Assembly: GCA_035771165.1 (NCBI GenBank)
Contig: JAWNZC010000291.1
Coordinates: 862,001-926,000, forward strand
Origin: Paragorgia papillata
Taxonomy: Eukaryota; Cnidaria; Anthozoa; Scleralcyonacea; Coralliidae
Direction of reading: 5' to 3'
Length of the DNA: 64,000 nucleotides
Below the pieces are notes generated by a model. That model saw only the letters and a program-made list of their open reading frames with translations, was not told where the DNA came from and did not search any database. Shown in pieces: positions 1 to 22,700 of this stretch. The position numbers and the translations under genes are program-made. Within the stretch, counting starts at the first letter, position 1. Each line of letters opens with the position of its first letter.

Positions 1-94
1 ACTCGGGATGCAGACGGGGGCATGCCCCCCCCCCCCCCCCAATTTCTGCCCCTTTTCTGACAAAACATGTGCCTCGAGTGCCTTAAAGGATAAT

Positions 95-470
95 TGGGGC
101 TAATCATCCTTACTTGCAGCCAGTGGCTGAATTGCGAAGGACGCAGATCAACGTGGGCGTGTCGAGGCATATCAAAGGCGTTCCAGGCAGCCGCCATACG
201 ACACTGTTCAGACGGATCACATCTAAGATGTAGGTGTTGATTTTATGGAGGGAGGAAAACCGGAGAACCCGGCGAAAAGCCCTCGAAGCACTGGAGAGAT
301 CAACTACAACTCTACTCACATGAGTTCCAAGCTCGACAACAGGGTCATTCCCAAGCGGTCACCCATCCAAGTACTAACCTCGTCTAACCGGGCTTAACTT
401 TTTGGTGAGAGGCAGCGCGCTAACAGCACACGCCACCCGTGCTATCCCCAAACAAAATTCCCTTTTGAAG
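95..470 (-). repeat. 5S rRNA-derived SINE-like repeat
   Basis: On the minus strand, positions about 346-407 read GTTAGTACTTGGATGGGTGA followed by CCGCTTGGGAAT and are preceded by AGTTAAGC. This is the 3' internal-promoter half of metazoan 5S rRNA. The flanking unit (CAGCCAGTGGCTGAATTGCG to the CACACGCC stretch) recurs in pieces at 48885-49100 and 49598-49660. A dispersed 5S-derived (SINE3-type) element explains this better than a 5S gene, because the 5' half is divergent. Confidence 0.6.
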
Positions 471-769
471 CTGTGCCCCTCTAACATCAAACTCTACTTT
501 GTCTGGTGTTAGACACAGTAAAATAATAAAGGGTCCGTTTTGGGCTGGCTCAAGTTGGAACATGGGTTAAAGTTCTTTATTAAATTAGACTTGGATGTTT
601 TTGTCAAAAATTAAATAAGCTCCTCTTCGTATAAGTACTTCTGTTCATCATGAATGATTCATTTTCCAATTGAAATAATGTATGTAAAACATAATATAAT
701 ATATGTTAAATGTTAGAAAATTGAGAAGAAATTGTGAAAGTTATAATAAAACATTGTTTGATTGTTCAG

Positions 770-11799
<11,030 letters not shown>

Positions 11800-11821
11800 A
11801 AATTATTAGTATACGTACATA

Positions 11822-12128
11822 ATACATACATACATATATATATATATATATGTAATATTTATAAACCGCGCAGGAGGGCTTTATCGGATATAAAACACGA
11901 GGCGATAGCCGAGTGTTTTAGAGCCGATAAAGCCCGTGCTGCAAGGTTTTTAAATGTTCTAAAAAGAATCACTTCATACGTTCATTGGCGTAGTAATTTT
12001 GAAAATTAAGCTTATCTCAGCCGTTAAAAACCAGCGAGAAACTTAGAGCGAGCTATATCACATATATAGATCCGATACGCTCATGATTTTTCTTTGTGTT
12101 TTCCTCATGAATTATTAATGAATTTTAG

Positions 12129-12164
<36 letters not shown>

Positions 12165-12165
12165 A
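11822..12165. mobile_element. Inverted-repeat element between AT microsatellites, copy 1
   Basis: Between (AT)n runs at 11834-11852 and 12131-12161, the sequence has a central hairpin: GGGCTTTATCGG, then ATATAAAACACGAGGCGATA, its partner and CCGATAAAGCCC. The reverse complement of the whole unit occurs at 56950-57320 in ACTR1. TA-rich borders suggest insertion into TA microsatellites. Confidence 0.8.
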
Positions 12166-12649
12166 TTTTCAATTTTCAAAAAATTTTATTAACCTCTTTT
12201 ACGCTTTGACGAGATGACGTCACTATCTTTGTCTGCATTTACCCATAATTCTTGCAGACCGAACAATAAAGTGTCCGCTATTTTGGAGTAAATCCCTTCC
12301 CCCTTTCTTCCCCTTCTTTCCTTTCTCTCACCGTCTCTTCTTTCTCTTCCTTTCCTTTATTCATCCTTTCTTTCTCCATCCTTCCTTATTTCTTTCTCCA
12401 TTCTTCCTTTTTTCTTTTTCTTTCTTTTCTCCCCCCTTTCTTTCCCCTCCCTTTCTTTCCCCTTTTTCTTTCCCCCCTTCTCCTCTCTTTTCTTTTCTTC
12501 TCCCCTTTCTCTTTTTCCTCTCCCACCTCCTTTCTTTCTCCTCCTTTTCCTCTCCTTCCTCTTTCCCTTTCTCCCTCTTTCCCCCATTTCTCCCCTCCTT
12601 TTCTCCCCCCCCATTCCTCTCCCGCCGGGCGTGTTTCGTGAAATTCTCC

Positions 12650-12787
12650 ATCCCTCGAGTGCGACTCGCATGTCTTATCCCTCGAGTGCGACTCGCGTGT
12701 CTTATCCCTCGAGAGTGCGACTCGCGTGTCCTATCCCTCGAGAGTGCGACACGCGTGTCTTATCCCTCGAGTGCGACCCGCGTGTTT
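12650..12787 (+). repeat. 27-29-bp minisatellite just upstream of mitoferrin ATG
   Basis: Five units of ATCCCTCGAGTGCGACTCGC plus GTGTCTT, some with GAGAGTGCGAC variants. Each unit carries CTCGAG and a CG-rich core. The array ends about 24 bp before the start codon, so it is 5' UTR or core promoter. Confidence 0.85.
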
Positions 12788-12810
12788 TCGTGCGTGAATA
12801 TATTTCGTAA

Positions 12811-15800
12811 ATGGACGAAGAAGGTCTTGACCATGGTCTGCACGTTCGAACATGGAATATCCAAGAAGAGCTGACCAATCTGAGCGATCAGATGATGGAA
12901 GAATCCGAGTATGAATCACTTCCAACACAGAACTTCAAAGTCCATCTTATAGCTGGGGGATTTGCCGGCGTAATGGAGCATTGTGTAATGTACCCTGTCG
13001 ATTTCGTCAAGGTATAAAGTACAGTAGTGAATGAGACAATAATAGGCAACGTGGTCGCATGCAGTTTAATACTTTTGCCCTTTAACTCTAACTTAGATTC
13101 CGATCTTTAATTGCGACACGTTACTTAGTGATGCATAGCATTAAAATGATTCCCCTAGTATTGTTTAGGTTAGCATGTAAACCAAATGAATTTATTTTAA
13201 GTATTTTTGTTCAAGTGTACGAGTACATGCGCGCGACATGACGCCACTCAGATGGTAATAAGATAGTATTGTCTTTTGGACGTTTGTCTTTAGCAATATC
13301 CTGACTAAATGGGGATACTTCAATGGCAAATATCTTTATAAGATTCGGGTATAAAAAAATACGAGTCTGATTTTATCATTTAGGTGATGTGGTTACATAA
13401 CTCCAGTTGATTGGCTGGAGAAAGGTGCATATATGGGAATAATACATGAATTGTTTGGAAGTATGACGTCAAGTGTTGTTGATTAGGATATCTCACGAGT
13501 GAGCAAAGTGGACGAGTAAGATATCCTGTTCAACACGAGAAATAATTTCATATTTCCAAACATCCATGTATTTTTCTTTTTATTATAAATAAAAAATAGC
13601 CCTGCACTACAAACGTAGAGCAGCAAACTAAGGCATTTCATGATAATCGGACACATGTGAGATTATCGTGAATAGTCACACAGATTGATTTTCTTAGTAG
13701 TGAAAAAATCGATAAACCAACTCTATTTTGTATAATAAAATACAATATACAACTTTATTCGTTAACACTAATCTAAGAATAAGTTGAGTAAGGATAATTT
13801 AAGTATTTAATTTAATGGAGCCCAAGGCAATCTAATTGCATCAAATATTAGTGTTATACATATATATCTATGACGTGTATAGTAATCTTTTGTACCTCAC
13901 TCTAATTTGCGTATGTGAACGTGATCACTTTTTTCAGAGTATACAAAGATATACTGGCTGCTTGCAAAAATATTAAATAACTTATTTTGTATTTTCTTTA
14001 TTTCTCTGTCGCAGTTATTCGTTGTTTTAATTATAATACCATAATATAAAGGAAACAAGTCAAAACATCTTGAATATAAATATTTATTATATAGCTTTGT
14101 AATATCCTTAGTTCCGATTGGTCAACGCACGGTCTGTAAAAATGCATATCCAGACCACGGTCCATCTTTTTCCGTATCTGGACCGCTGTCCCAGATGTTG
14201 ATTTTGCTCGCGTGAATTTCTAAGGTTTTCACACTAAGTTTGATACAATAATTATTGAAAAACTTGAAATAGCCATATAATAAACGCTTTATTAACCCCA
14301 TTTACTCAGTCTGTATGGGAAAATATCAGACCTCGGTCTTTTTTGAACGAACCTCGCCTGTGGCTCGGTCCATACTGTCAAGACGTCGGTCTGATATTTT
14401 CCTGTACAGACCTCGTTCTCGGTTAATAATCTCTTAATATTGTTTACAATGCAAAATTCTACTTCTTTATTTACAAGCTTTGCCAAAAAATGGCAGGGAA
14501 GTCCCACAGAGTTTGTGGCTCCATTACGGAAACCAAAAATACAAAATTAATATGAAAAGCATTAAAAAATAAATATAAAAAATAACTTCTAACCTATGAC
14601 TCGTGAATGCATAAATTAACAGCACATTTTAACAAGAAGACCGGACAGAGGACGGCACGAGTAACATTTTACACAGACAGTTTTAAAACTATTTTGATAG
14701 TGAGCTAATTAATTAGTGCCTATGATCTTTCATCTCAATACAGACCCGTATGCAAAGTTTACGACCTAATCCCAATGCAAACTACAAAAATATTGCCCAT
14801 GCACTGAGGACCATTACTAAGAAAGAGGGAGGAAGGACTATTATTCGTGGTGTCAATATTGTAGCTCTGGGTGCTGGCCCAGCACACAGTCTTTACTTTA
14901 CTTCATATGAAATTACCAGAAAAGCACTTGGAAATGTCAGGTCATCATCTGGAAACAACAATCCATTTGCTAATGGTAAGTTGGCTCAAATTTATAGTGA
15001 GCAAGTGTAATCTACTTGTAGCAAGGAACATTAGATTAAAGGGAAGGCAATTAAACATTAAAAAACTAATAAACAATGAATGTTTTGTTTTTAGCTGTTG
15101 CAGGAGCATTGGCTACACTTTGTCATGATGCAGCCATGAATCCAGTTGATGGTAAGAGTGTATTGTTTTGTCTTGAAAACAGATATAAAAATGGAATGCC
15201 CTGTATATAGTTTGATTTTCAAGGTCATGGTTATCAAATTGTTAATAAGTTATTAAAACCTATTACATGTAGCAGTATTTCTGAAGTAAGGGAAGTTGAA
15301 AATGCAACACTATCATTTTCAGTGAATGTAGGTAAGGTAGTGTGTTGCAGGGGCTGCGGAGCACTTTTTAGAGTGTGTGTGTGTGTAGGGAGGGGGGGGG
15401 GGCAATTTCAAGTGGTGAAGATTGCAGGGGGGGTATAGAAAAAGATGTTGAATTTTGTACTATTTTTTATTTCACAAAACACTCAGAATGTGCATGTTTA
15501 CATAGGTGCACATAACAACAACAGCATTAACAACAATAAGAAAATCAATTAGCTCATTACTTGACAATTAAACTGTGTTAAAGAGGTCAAAGGTTACATA
15601 GGTCCAAAAGGGTAAACATTGAGCATGTGCATTGTACGAAGTCTAAAGACATTGTGTGCTATTTGATTGTAAATCAGTTTGCAGCAATTTCAAACTTTTT
15701 AGATCCACATTTTCTTTTTGAGTAATGTCAACTGAAAAATATTATAAAGAAGCACTCAATCAGGGAAATATGAAATATAAATGAAATATTGAAACCTTGC

Positions 15801-16855
15801 CCTAGCTTTACGTAGAGAATTCGTCATGCTGTATATTCTAGCATGCCCTAGCTAATAGTAATATTTAGTCTGACAAAATTGTGAGACACATGATGTAAAG
15901 GATTATCAATTTCACTCACTTGCTTACACTTGGAAAATATCATTTTCAGATATTCTTGGGGGGGGGGGGGGGGGGTTGAGCCCCCAGGCCTGCAGGTACC
16001 CGGCACTCGCATGCTTCTGGGCAGAACCCTGCTCAATCTATACCCAATTTAAGAAAATTAATATCAGGAAAAAAGGGGGGTAATTGCCCCCTCCTCCCAG
16101 CTCCACAGCCCCTTTGTTGATAGGGCATTGCCTGACTCACCATTAAAGTCCTAAATTAAGCTTGGCCACTGTGTGGTTAGACATGTGTTGTACAGTATGG
16201 TGGCTGCATTGTCTCCATCTTTCTCAATTCAGCCACCAGCTGCATTGGAGTAAGAATGATTAGCCCGCAGTCCTTTTTCTTTCTTATCTTGTGGTTCTTC
16301 TTTATTTCCTCAGTGATTAAACAGCGAGTACAAATGTATGACAGTCCATATCGGGGAGTCATTGATTGTGCAAAGACTGTATGGAGGACTGAAGGCATTT
16401 CAGCTTTCTACCGTAGTTACACAACTCAAGTAACAATGAACATACCATTTCAAAGTATTCACTTTGTCATGTACGAGTTTATGCGAGAACACTTAAACCC
16501 ATTGCATAACTACGACCCAAAGACACACCTGATCGCAGGTGGGACAGCAGGGGCATTTGCAGCTGCAGTGACGACACCACTGGATGTAGCAAAGACATTA
16601 CTAAATACACAAGAACGAAGTGCTGTCAATGCAATTATCAATCAAGGACATAAAGACCGCTTTGTTACTGGCATGCTTGATGCTGTGAGGACAATACATA
16701 AACTGCGGGGGTTCCAAGGCTATTTTCAGGGGCTTCAGGCACGCATCGTATACCAGGCCCCCTCGTGTGCAATATGTTGGTCAGCGTACGAGTTCTTGAA
16801 GTTCTGGTTCATTCCCAGCGTAGGTGGGGAGCGAAGTGAAGTAGAAATTAATTGA
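12811..16855 (+). CDS. Mitoferrin, mitochondrial iron carrier (SLC25A28/37 family)
   Basis: Four exons: 12811-13011, 14744-14975, 15095-15151 and 16314-16855, giving 343 aa. It is an inner-mitochondrial-membrane carrier that brings iron in for haem and Fe-S cluster synthesis. The three carrier repeats show their signatures in order: PVDFVK (end of exon 1), PVDVIK (across the exon 3/4 junction) and PLDVAK (exon 4). Family-specific stretches are [44 protein letters not shown] and AKTLLNTQE. The start at 12811 is the first ATG of the open exon and gives an acidic N-terminal leader ([12 protein letters not shown]) of the family's usual length. Intron 1 (1.7 kb) holds an inverted-repeat element. 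A tandem repeat ends about 24 bp before the ATG. Vertebrates have two paralogues (SLC25A37 and SLC25A28); this gene cannot be assigned to one by eye. Confidence 0.95.
13385..13745. mobile_element. Palindromic element family X, copy 1
   Basis: Core GATATCTCACGAGTGAGCAA, then a hyphenated palindrome and AAATAATTTCATATTTCCAA plus ACATCCATGTATT, followed by a CACATGTGAGATTAT block. Similar composites lie at 18775-19105 and 38240-38565. It lies in mitoferrin intron 1. Confidence 0.65.
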
Positions 16856-18184
16856 ATTAGCAAAAACTAATTGAATTTTAAGGTTCATCCATACGGTGGT
16901 GCTGTACAGTAAACACCTGTTAAGTAAGAACCAGGCTGTAGTGTAGTGAACCTCGGCATTAGCCTTACTTCCCTTTATACGACGGATAAAGACCATGCAT
17001 TTATAATGAGCAATTCAATTCAGTTTGAATGGGAGATAAAGACTTATGAATAACAATGAAAACCACATGAAATTTGAACTAAATATAATATTGAACCTTT
17101 AGCTAACCAACGTACAAAACAGTATTTCATTCTCAAAACTATTCTCAGCCGGTTACCACCTTTTCACAATTTGCTCTGTCTATTCTAAAAGTTCAAGTTC
17201 AAGCTTTATTCACACATTAGAAAGAGAAACTATTTACAAGAGAAAATATATATTAATTTTGTTTTATATATGATATAAAATTATAATTACAGAAAAAGAA
17301 TATGTTGTGTGCAGAGAACAAAGTAGTTTAAGCTTTGGAGTTGTTCTCAGTGCCTACACAATACTTTTTTACAACTTATTACAATAGGTTCTTATTTTGA
17401 TATCTAACAAAAGAAATACTGCAATATAGCCATTACAATCAGGGTGTAATTACAGACAAAAATTCTGGATTAAACGCAGTATTCTGAATCACTTCAAGAT
17501 CACACTTTCCCAAATCCCAATTTGGGTCTGCCAAAAACAATTACAGTATAACATATTATAGAATTTGCAAATCTCATAACATACTATCTATAACATACTA
17601 CAGGTCAGAGAAACTCCCAGACATCTTTTCCCAGTGCATTGACTTTTGAGGGCTATCACTATTTTTCAACGTGGGTAAATGCAGAATTTTTTCCCTTCTG
17701 ACTAACATCCTGGTTTTGACATATCTCAAACAAGTGTAACTTTCAAAATCACTTTACACCGATAAACTGATAAGAATAGATGGTCATCCCAAGGTTTTTA
17801 TAAGTCGAAGGTTCTTTTACTAAATAACAGGTGTTTACTGTATCTATAGGTTCAAAAATATCCCGACGCACTGTAACTTTTAAATATTACAAAAGGACAA
17901 AGACAGAATTTTTTCCAAACTTTCAAACAGTACTGAAGAAGGAACGGAACACTGCTGGTTATACCAACTGTAGTTAAAATGAACTAAGCTTTATTCTGTG
18001 ATGAGCGAGAAATAAAAGGACAGCTTATATTAATGCGGCATGGGCAGAGGTTTGGGTGTTCAAAATTATGTATTGGTCACCAAATGATTAGGGAGTGAAG
18101 AGGGGGTATGACTAGGAGTTAGGGGTTGGCGGTTAACTCTTTCGCTGCTAGAGTTCTCCCCTTGAGGAGTTAAATCGTCTGGCG

Positions 18185-18508
18185 TTAAGCCCCGCACAGA
18201 CGACCAAGTTTTCCTTGTCAAGTTTTATTTGTTCGTGTGTACGACAAAATTGACAAGTTTTTCCTCGACAAGGAGTCAACAAGAAAAATTGTTCGTGTGT
18301 ATAGTCGTCAAGGAAACCTTGACAACATCATCTCCGAAGCTTATTACGCGACCATTGCCGACAAGGAAAACTTGTCCAACCGTACACACGAGCAACTATA
18401 ACTTGTCAAGGAAAATTGTTTGAAAAAAACGTGTTCATCGTGCACACGAGCAAGGAAAGCTACCAAGGAACTTGTCAAGAAAAACTTGGTCGTCTGTGCG
18501 GGGCTTAA
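18185..18508. mobile_element. TTAA-flanked inverted-repeat element E
   Basis: TTAA at 18185-18188 and 18505-18508 brackets ends GCCCCGCACAGACGACCAAG and its reverse complement, with further CTTGTCAAG inverted motifs inside. It interrupts an older repeat between GTCTGGCG and GACAGAG. Confidence 0.9.
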
Positions 18509-18699
18509 GACAGAGGAAAATAATAAAAGCCAACTTTGGGGTCGACTTTGGCGGTGAAAGAGTTAATGGTATGTACTTCATTTGGTGACCAATGCATAAA
18601 ACACCAACCTCGTGAGGGAATGCTCATGGGTTACAGTATGTTGTGGATCCGGATTCTGGTGGGACTAAAGTGTATTTTCCACCAGCCACATAATAAGGC

Positions 18700-19580
18700 C
18701 TTTTAGTATAAATACACAGGTGATTATAGAAAATCACGAGCGCTGATTGGTCGAGCTACTTCGGATTAAATAGAGAATAATACATGAGTGTGCGGAAATA
18801 TTAAATTTATTTCGAGTGTTGACCAGTATATGTCACGCGTGAGCGAAGCGAACGAGTGACATATCCTGGTCAACACGAGAAATAAATTTCATATTTCCAA
18901 GCATCCATGTATTGTTCTGTTTGTTATATAAAAAAATTGTCCTATTGCCTTGCAAAAATTGTATTAAACTATAATGCTGATTCAGCGATAATCGTCACAT
19001 GTGCGATTATCATAAATAATCGCACATGTGAGATTATCACTTTTATTAGTGGCGGGAAAATCAATAAAACACTCTATTTTATATAATAATTCTCGATAGT
19101 CACCTACAGCGTTTATTCAAAATGGCCACCAGCCAATAAGTTATCAATGCGACAGACGAGGAAATTAACAATTTTAAAGAAAATGTTCCTAAAAGTATGC
19201 AAATGTGTATTTATACTAAAACAAGTATTCACCTCGGGCTCTGAATATCGGTGAATAATAACCTCGACTTCGTCTCGGTTATTATTTAACAATTATTCGC
19301 CGAAGGCGAGGTGAATATCGGTGTATAATAACCGAGACGAAGTCGAGGTTATTATTCACCGATATTCACTGAGTCTGAGGCGAATAATTGTTTTAGTATA
19401 AATACACATTTTCGTACTTTTAGGAACAACATTTTCTTTAAAATTGTTAATTTCCTCGTCTGTCGCTGGTGGCCATTTTGAATAAACGCTGTAGGTGATT
19501 ATCGAGAATTAATCCGAAGTAGCTCGACCAATCAGCGCGCGTGATTTTCTATAATCACCTGTGTATTTATACTAAACACC
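18700..19580. mobile_element. Composite of palindromic repeats (family X copy 2 plus a TTTAGTATAAATACACA repeat)
   Basis: 18775-19105 repeats family X (GTGACATATCCTGGTCAACA, then CATCCATGTATTGTTC). It is embedded between inverted pieces of another repeat (TTTAGTATAAATACACA, GATTGGTCGAGCTACTTCGG) at 18706-18770 and 19195-19580; a further piece lies at 46075-46255. The layout suggests insertion of one repeat in another. Confidence 0.65.
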
Positions 19581-19749
19581 GATATTCACCTCGCCTTCGG
19601 CGAATAATTGTTAAATAATTTCAGGCCTGAAAACCAGGCTGTACCGTACATTGTATGTCTACCGAAGCAGAGGGTTAAGCATAAGACATCAATGTCTTTA
19701 TGTGATTATCAGGTGGAGTCACTGGGTGGAGTCAATCGTCAGGTTGGAG

Positions 19750-22700
19750 TCAGTCGTCAGGCAGCACGGTGATTTTCAGGTTGGCTTCCGGCCAGTGATA
19801 GTCCCGAGGTAGAGGCAGAGGAATCTGAAATGGAAAGGGGGAAATTGCCTGACGAGTTAGCTGCGGGTATCTGGCTTTCAGGCAGCTTTATATATTTTGC
19901 CTGTGAGTTCACTCGTTCGAATCGTCTGTCCGGAGTCAACAGCAAGCGAAGTTTTTAACGCGACGTTTTTGACGCTAACCATGGCACCATGTCTGATTAA
20001 CCCCTTGACTACCAGGGGTCTTCCCTTGGCGAGTAAAATCGTCTGGCGTTAGTCCGAGTAAAATACTAAAGCTGCGTCTAAATGCGCGCTTAGGAGACAA
20101 AGAGTTAATAGAATTCTGTTCGTAAATAACCACCAAATAAGCCTTTTTACGTCTCATTAAGACATTCTGGTTAGGTATTTATAAGGTATTTCGGTAATTT
20201 CACAGCCTCGGTACGGTATTCAGTTTTATCCACCCATGCACGATTTCGCTATTCCGTTGATTTGCGACACGAAGTATTGCGTTTTTTTACGATTATTTTA
20301 TTATTCACGGTATTGCGGAGCACCCCTCAATGTCCCACTCGGTACCCACCTCGTCTGGGATTGCAAGTTCGTCTAGGTCCTTCTCCAGCTTGCCAATCAG
20401 TTCTTCTCCTACAAATAACTGAAAGAATTCGATGACTTAGAAAAATCCACAAAGTCTCTCACTTACCCAATGGACCTACCACCACAAAGGCCTTCGTTTA
20501 TCCAATGAACCCACGTCCCTGGTTGGTATACACAGCCGGAAACGCATGTTGTAACAGATCTGTTGTAACAAGTCTGTTAGAGCATGATGAAATCAACAGG
20601 CTTGTTACAACTTGTCAACAGCTTGTAACAAGCCCGAAAATCCTGCAGGTTGTAACAAGTCTGTGAGAGTTCTGGCTGTGTACTCAATGATGTCCACTCC
20701 CAATCGATCTATTTATCCACCCATCAATTCATTCATCCATCCATCAATTCATTCATCTAACCATCTATTCATCCACCCATCCATCCATCTATCCATTTAT
20801 CCACCCATCAATTCATCTACCCATCCATTCATCCAACTATTCATTCATCCATTTATTCATTTATCCATCCACCCAAAGTGACACACCAAACCATTGGCAC
20901 AAAGCAATCCCCTCACCTGTAACCAGTTACCACAAGCAGAGTACGGATGTTCTCTGGTAGCTATTGATCCAGTGACACTTCCAGAAACTAGAGTTATGGC
21001 AGTGTCATTAGTCGGACTTTGGAACGTAAAATGTCTTCCGTGTCGCAAACGTCCTCTGGAAAAAGAATGGCAAGGATTACCAACAGAACGTAAGTTGAAT
21101 AAAACTAATAAATTATTTTCAATGAGGTGCGAATAATTTTTACACTTTAACTGTACTCTACCTGAACGCTAAAGGTAAGAGACTGGCTGCTTCGACGTTC
21201 AAACGGACCCACACTCCCTGACAAGACCGTGTCCTGCTAATTTCGCTGGTGGCTGAACTACACGCGGAGTTACGATCTAACATTCCTTCCCCCCTGAAAT
21301 GTTGCTTAGGACCACTTGCGTCAATTGGAGGAATAATGGAAAATTTACTGAAATCTTGATTTCTCCTGGCATCGACTAAACGAGGTGGTTGTATGATAGG
21401 AGGTGAATTAAAACTTGAGTCTCCTCGGGAAATATTCTCGTTGCTAGCTCTCTTGATTTCTTCCCAGTAACACTTTGCATTGACACCACTAAGGTTGGAG
21501 CCTTCTCTCTCTAGTCCTCGAGTCACTTCTTCCTAAACAGTGTATAATTATTGCATGCATGGTGTAAATATTTGTGGACACGCGAATTTAGGTGCGTTCA
21601 CACCAACAGACTCAGACTTGACGAGTAAAGATGAAGTAATACGAGCAACAAATTGCTGCAACATTGTTGCGTTGCAAGTTGAATAGCGTTGTTGCACGTA
21701 TTACCACCCACCTTAAACATTGTCACGCAACGATGATTTTGTTGCAAGTTGAAACAGCATGTTGCAGCAAGTAGAACTGGAGTCTACTTTTTTCAACAAA
21801 TTTTTTCAACTTACAACAAAATCATCGTTGCGTGACAATGTTTAAGGTGGGTGGTAATACGTGCAACAACGCTTTTCAACTTGCAACGCAACACTAATGT
21901 TGCGTTGCAAGTTGAAAAAAATGTTGCCCGTATTACCTCACCTTTAGGTGTGTTCACACCAGCAGACGCAGACTGGATAGTGGTGCATTGATGAGTTAGC
22001 TGTACAGCGCAGCTAGCAGGCTCTCGAGCAGTTTTGTATTGCGGTGCCCTGACGACTCGCGATTTAGTAGTGCTTTATATCTTCCCGGCTGCGAGTTCGT
22101 TGATTGGTTTCTTCGTTCGTTAGTTCATTCGCATTCAATACAGAGTTGAACTGGCTTCGTATTAGGGGCTGTGCCACAAGGGAGAAGGGCGCAGTTAAAA
22201 AAAGAAATTAATAAATAATGACATTGGCCTACTAAGGTGTATCACAGACAAATTTGCCCACAAGCCTCTGTAAATAGAAAGATTTCAAAATTGGTGATTG
22301 TTGTTGCCATTGTTCTCCCATATGATTAACTCACAGAAACTTTATATAAGAACGACACGAAAGTGGCTTACCAGGCTTACCATTTGCTGGAATAAAATAT
22401 ATCTTACGGAGCAGCAACTCTCTTGTCTACCCCTCGCTACCATACACAACATGAATTTAAGAAAGCAGAATATTATTCAGTAACAAACTACATGCAATGC
22501 ATGGATAGCCATATTATTTTATATCTCAGTTTAGCAAATATAGTTCATGGGGCGCAGTTGAGGTATTCTAAAGGGGGCGCATGTGCCATTGTGTCAATGG
22601 CACATAGGCCAGTCCAAGCCTGATCCAATAGGTGCGGCACCGTCCTTCAGGGCTGCGGTTTAGATTAAGAGTACATTAGTGAGGTAGTCTTAGAAAGGAC

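Larger units (their letters stand above)
11800..12810 (+). other. WDR11 to mitoferrin intergenic region
   Basis: The spacer of 1.0 kb contains the element at 11822-12165, a CT-rich low-complexity tract at 12295-12620 and a minisatellite at 12650-12787. The mitoferrin promoter must lie within or between these. No other gene is visible. Confidence 0.8.
16856..19749. other. Mitoferrin to SUFU intergenic region
   Basis: The two genes converge on this 2.9-kb stretch. 16856-18100 is AT-rich with repeat tails (a CAGTATTTCATTCTCAAAAC piece at 17120, a CAAGTTCAAGCTTTATTCAC piece at 17185). Then come the TTAA element at 18185 and the composite at 18700-19580. No gene is supported. Confidence 0.7.

Noticed and set aside
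346..407. Genuine 5S rRNA gene
   Set aside because: Only the 3' promoter half matches and the sequence is part of a dispersed unit.
12357..12671. Lys/Arg/Glu-rich frames on the minus strand
   Set aside because: Translation of a CT-rich low-complexity tract next to the mitoferrin promoter.
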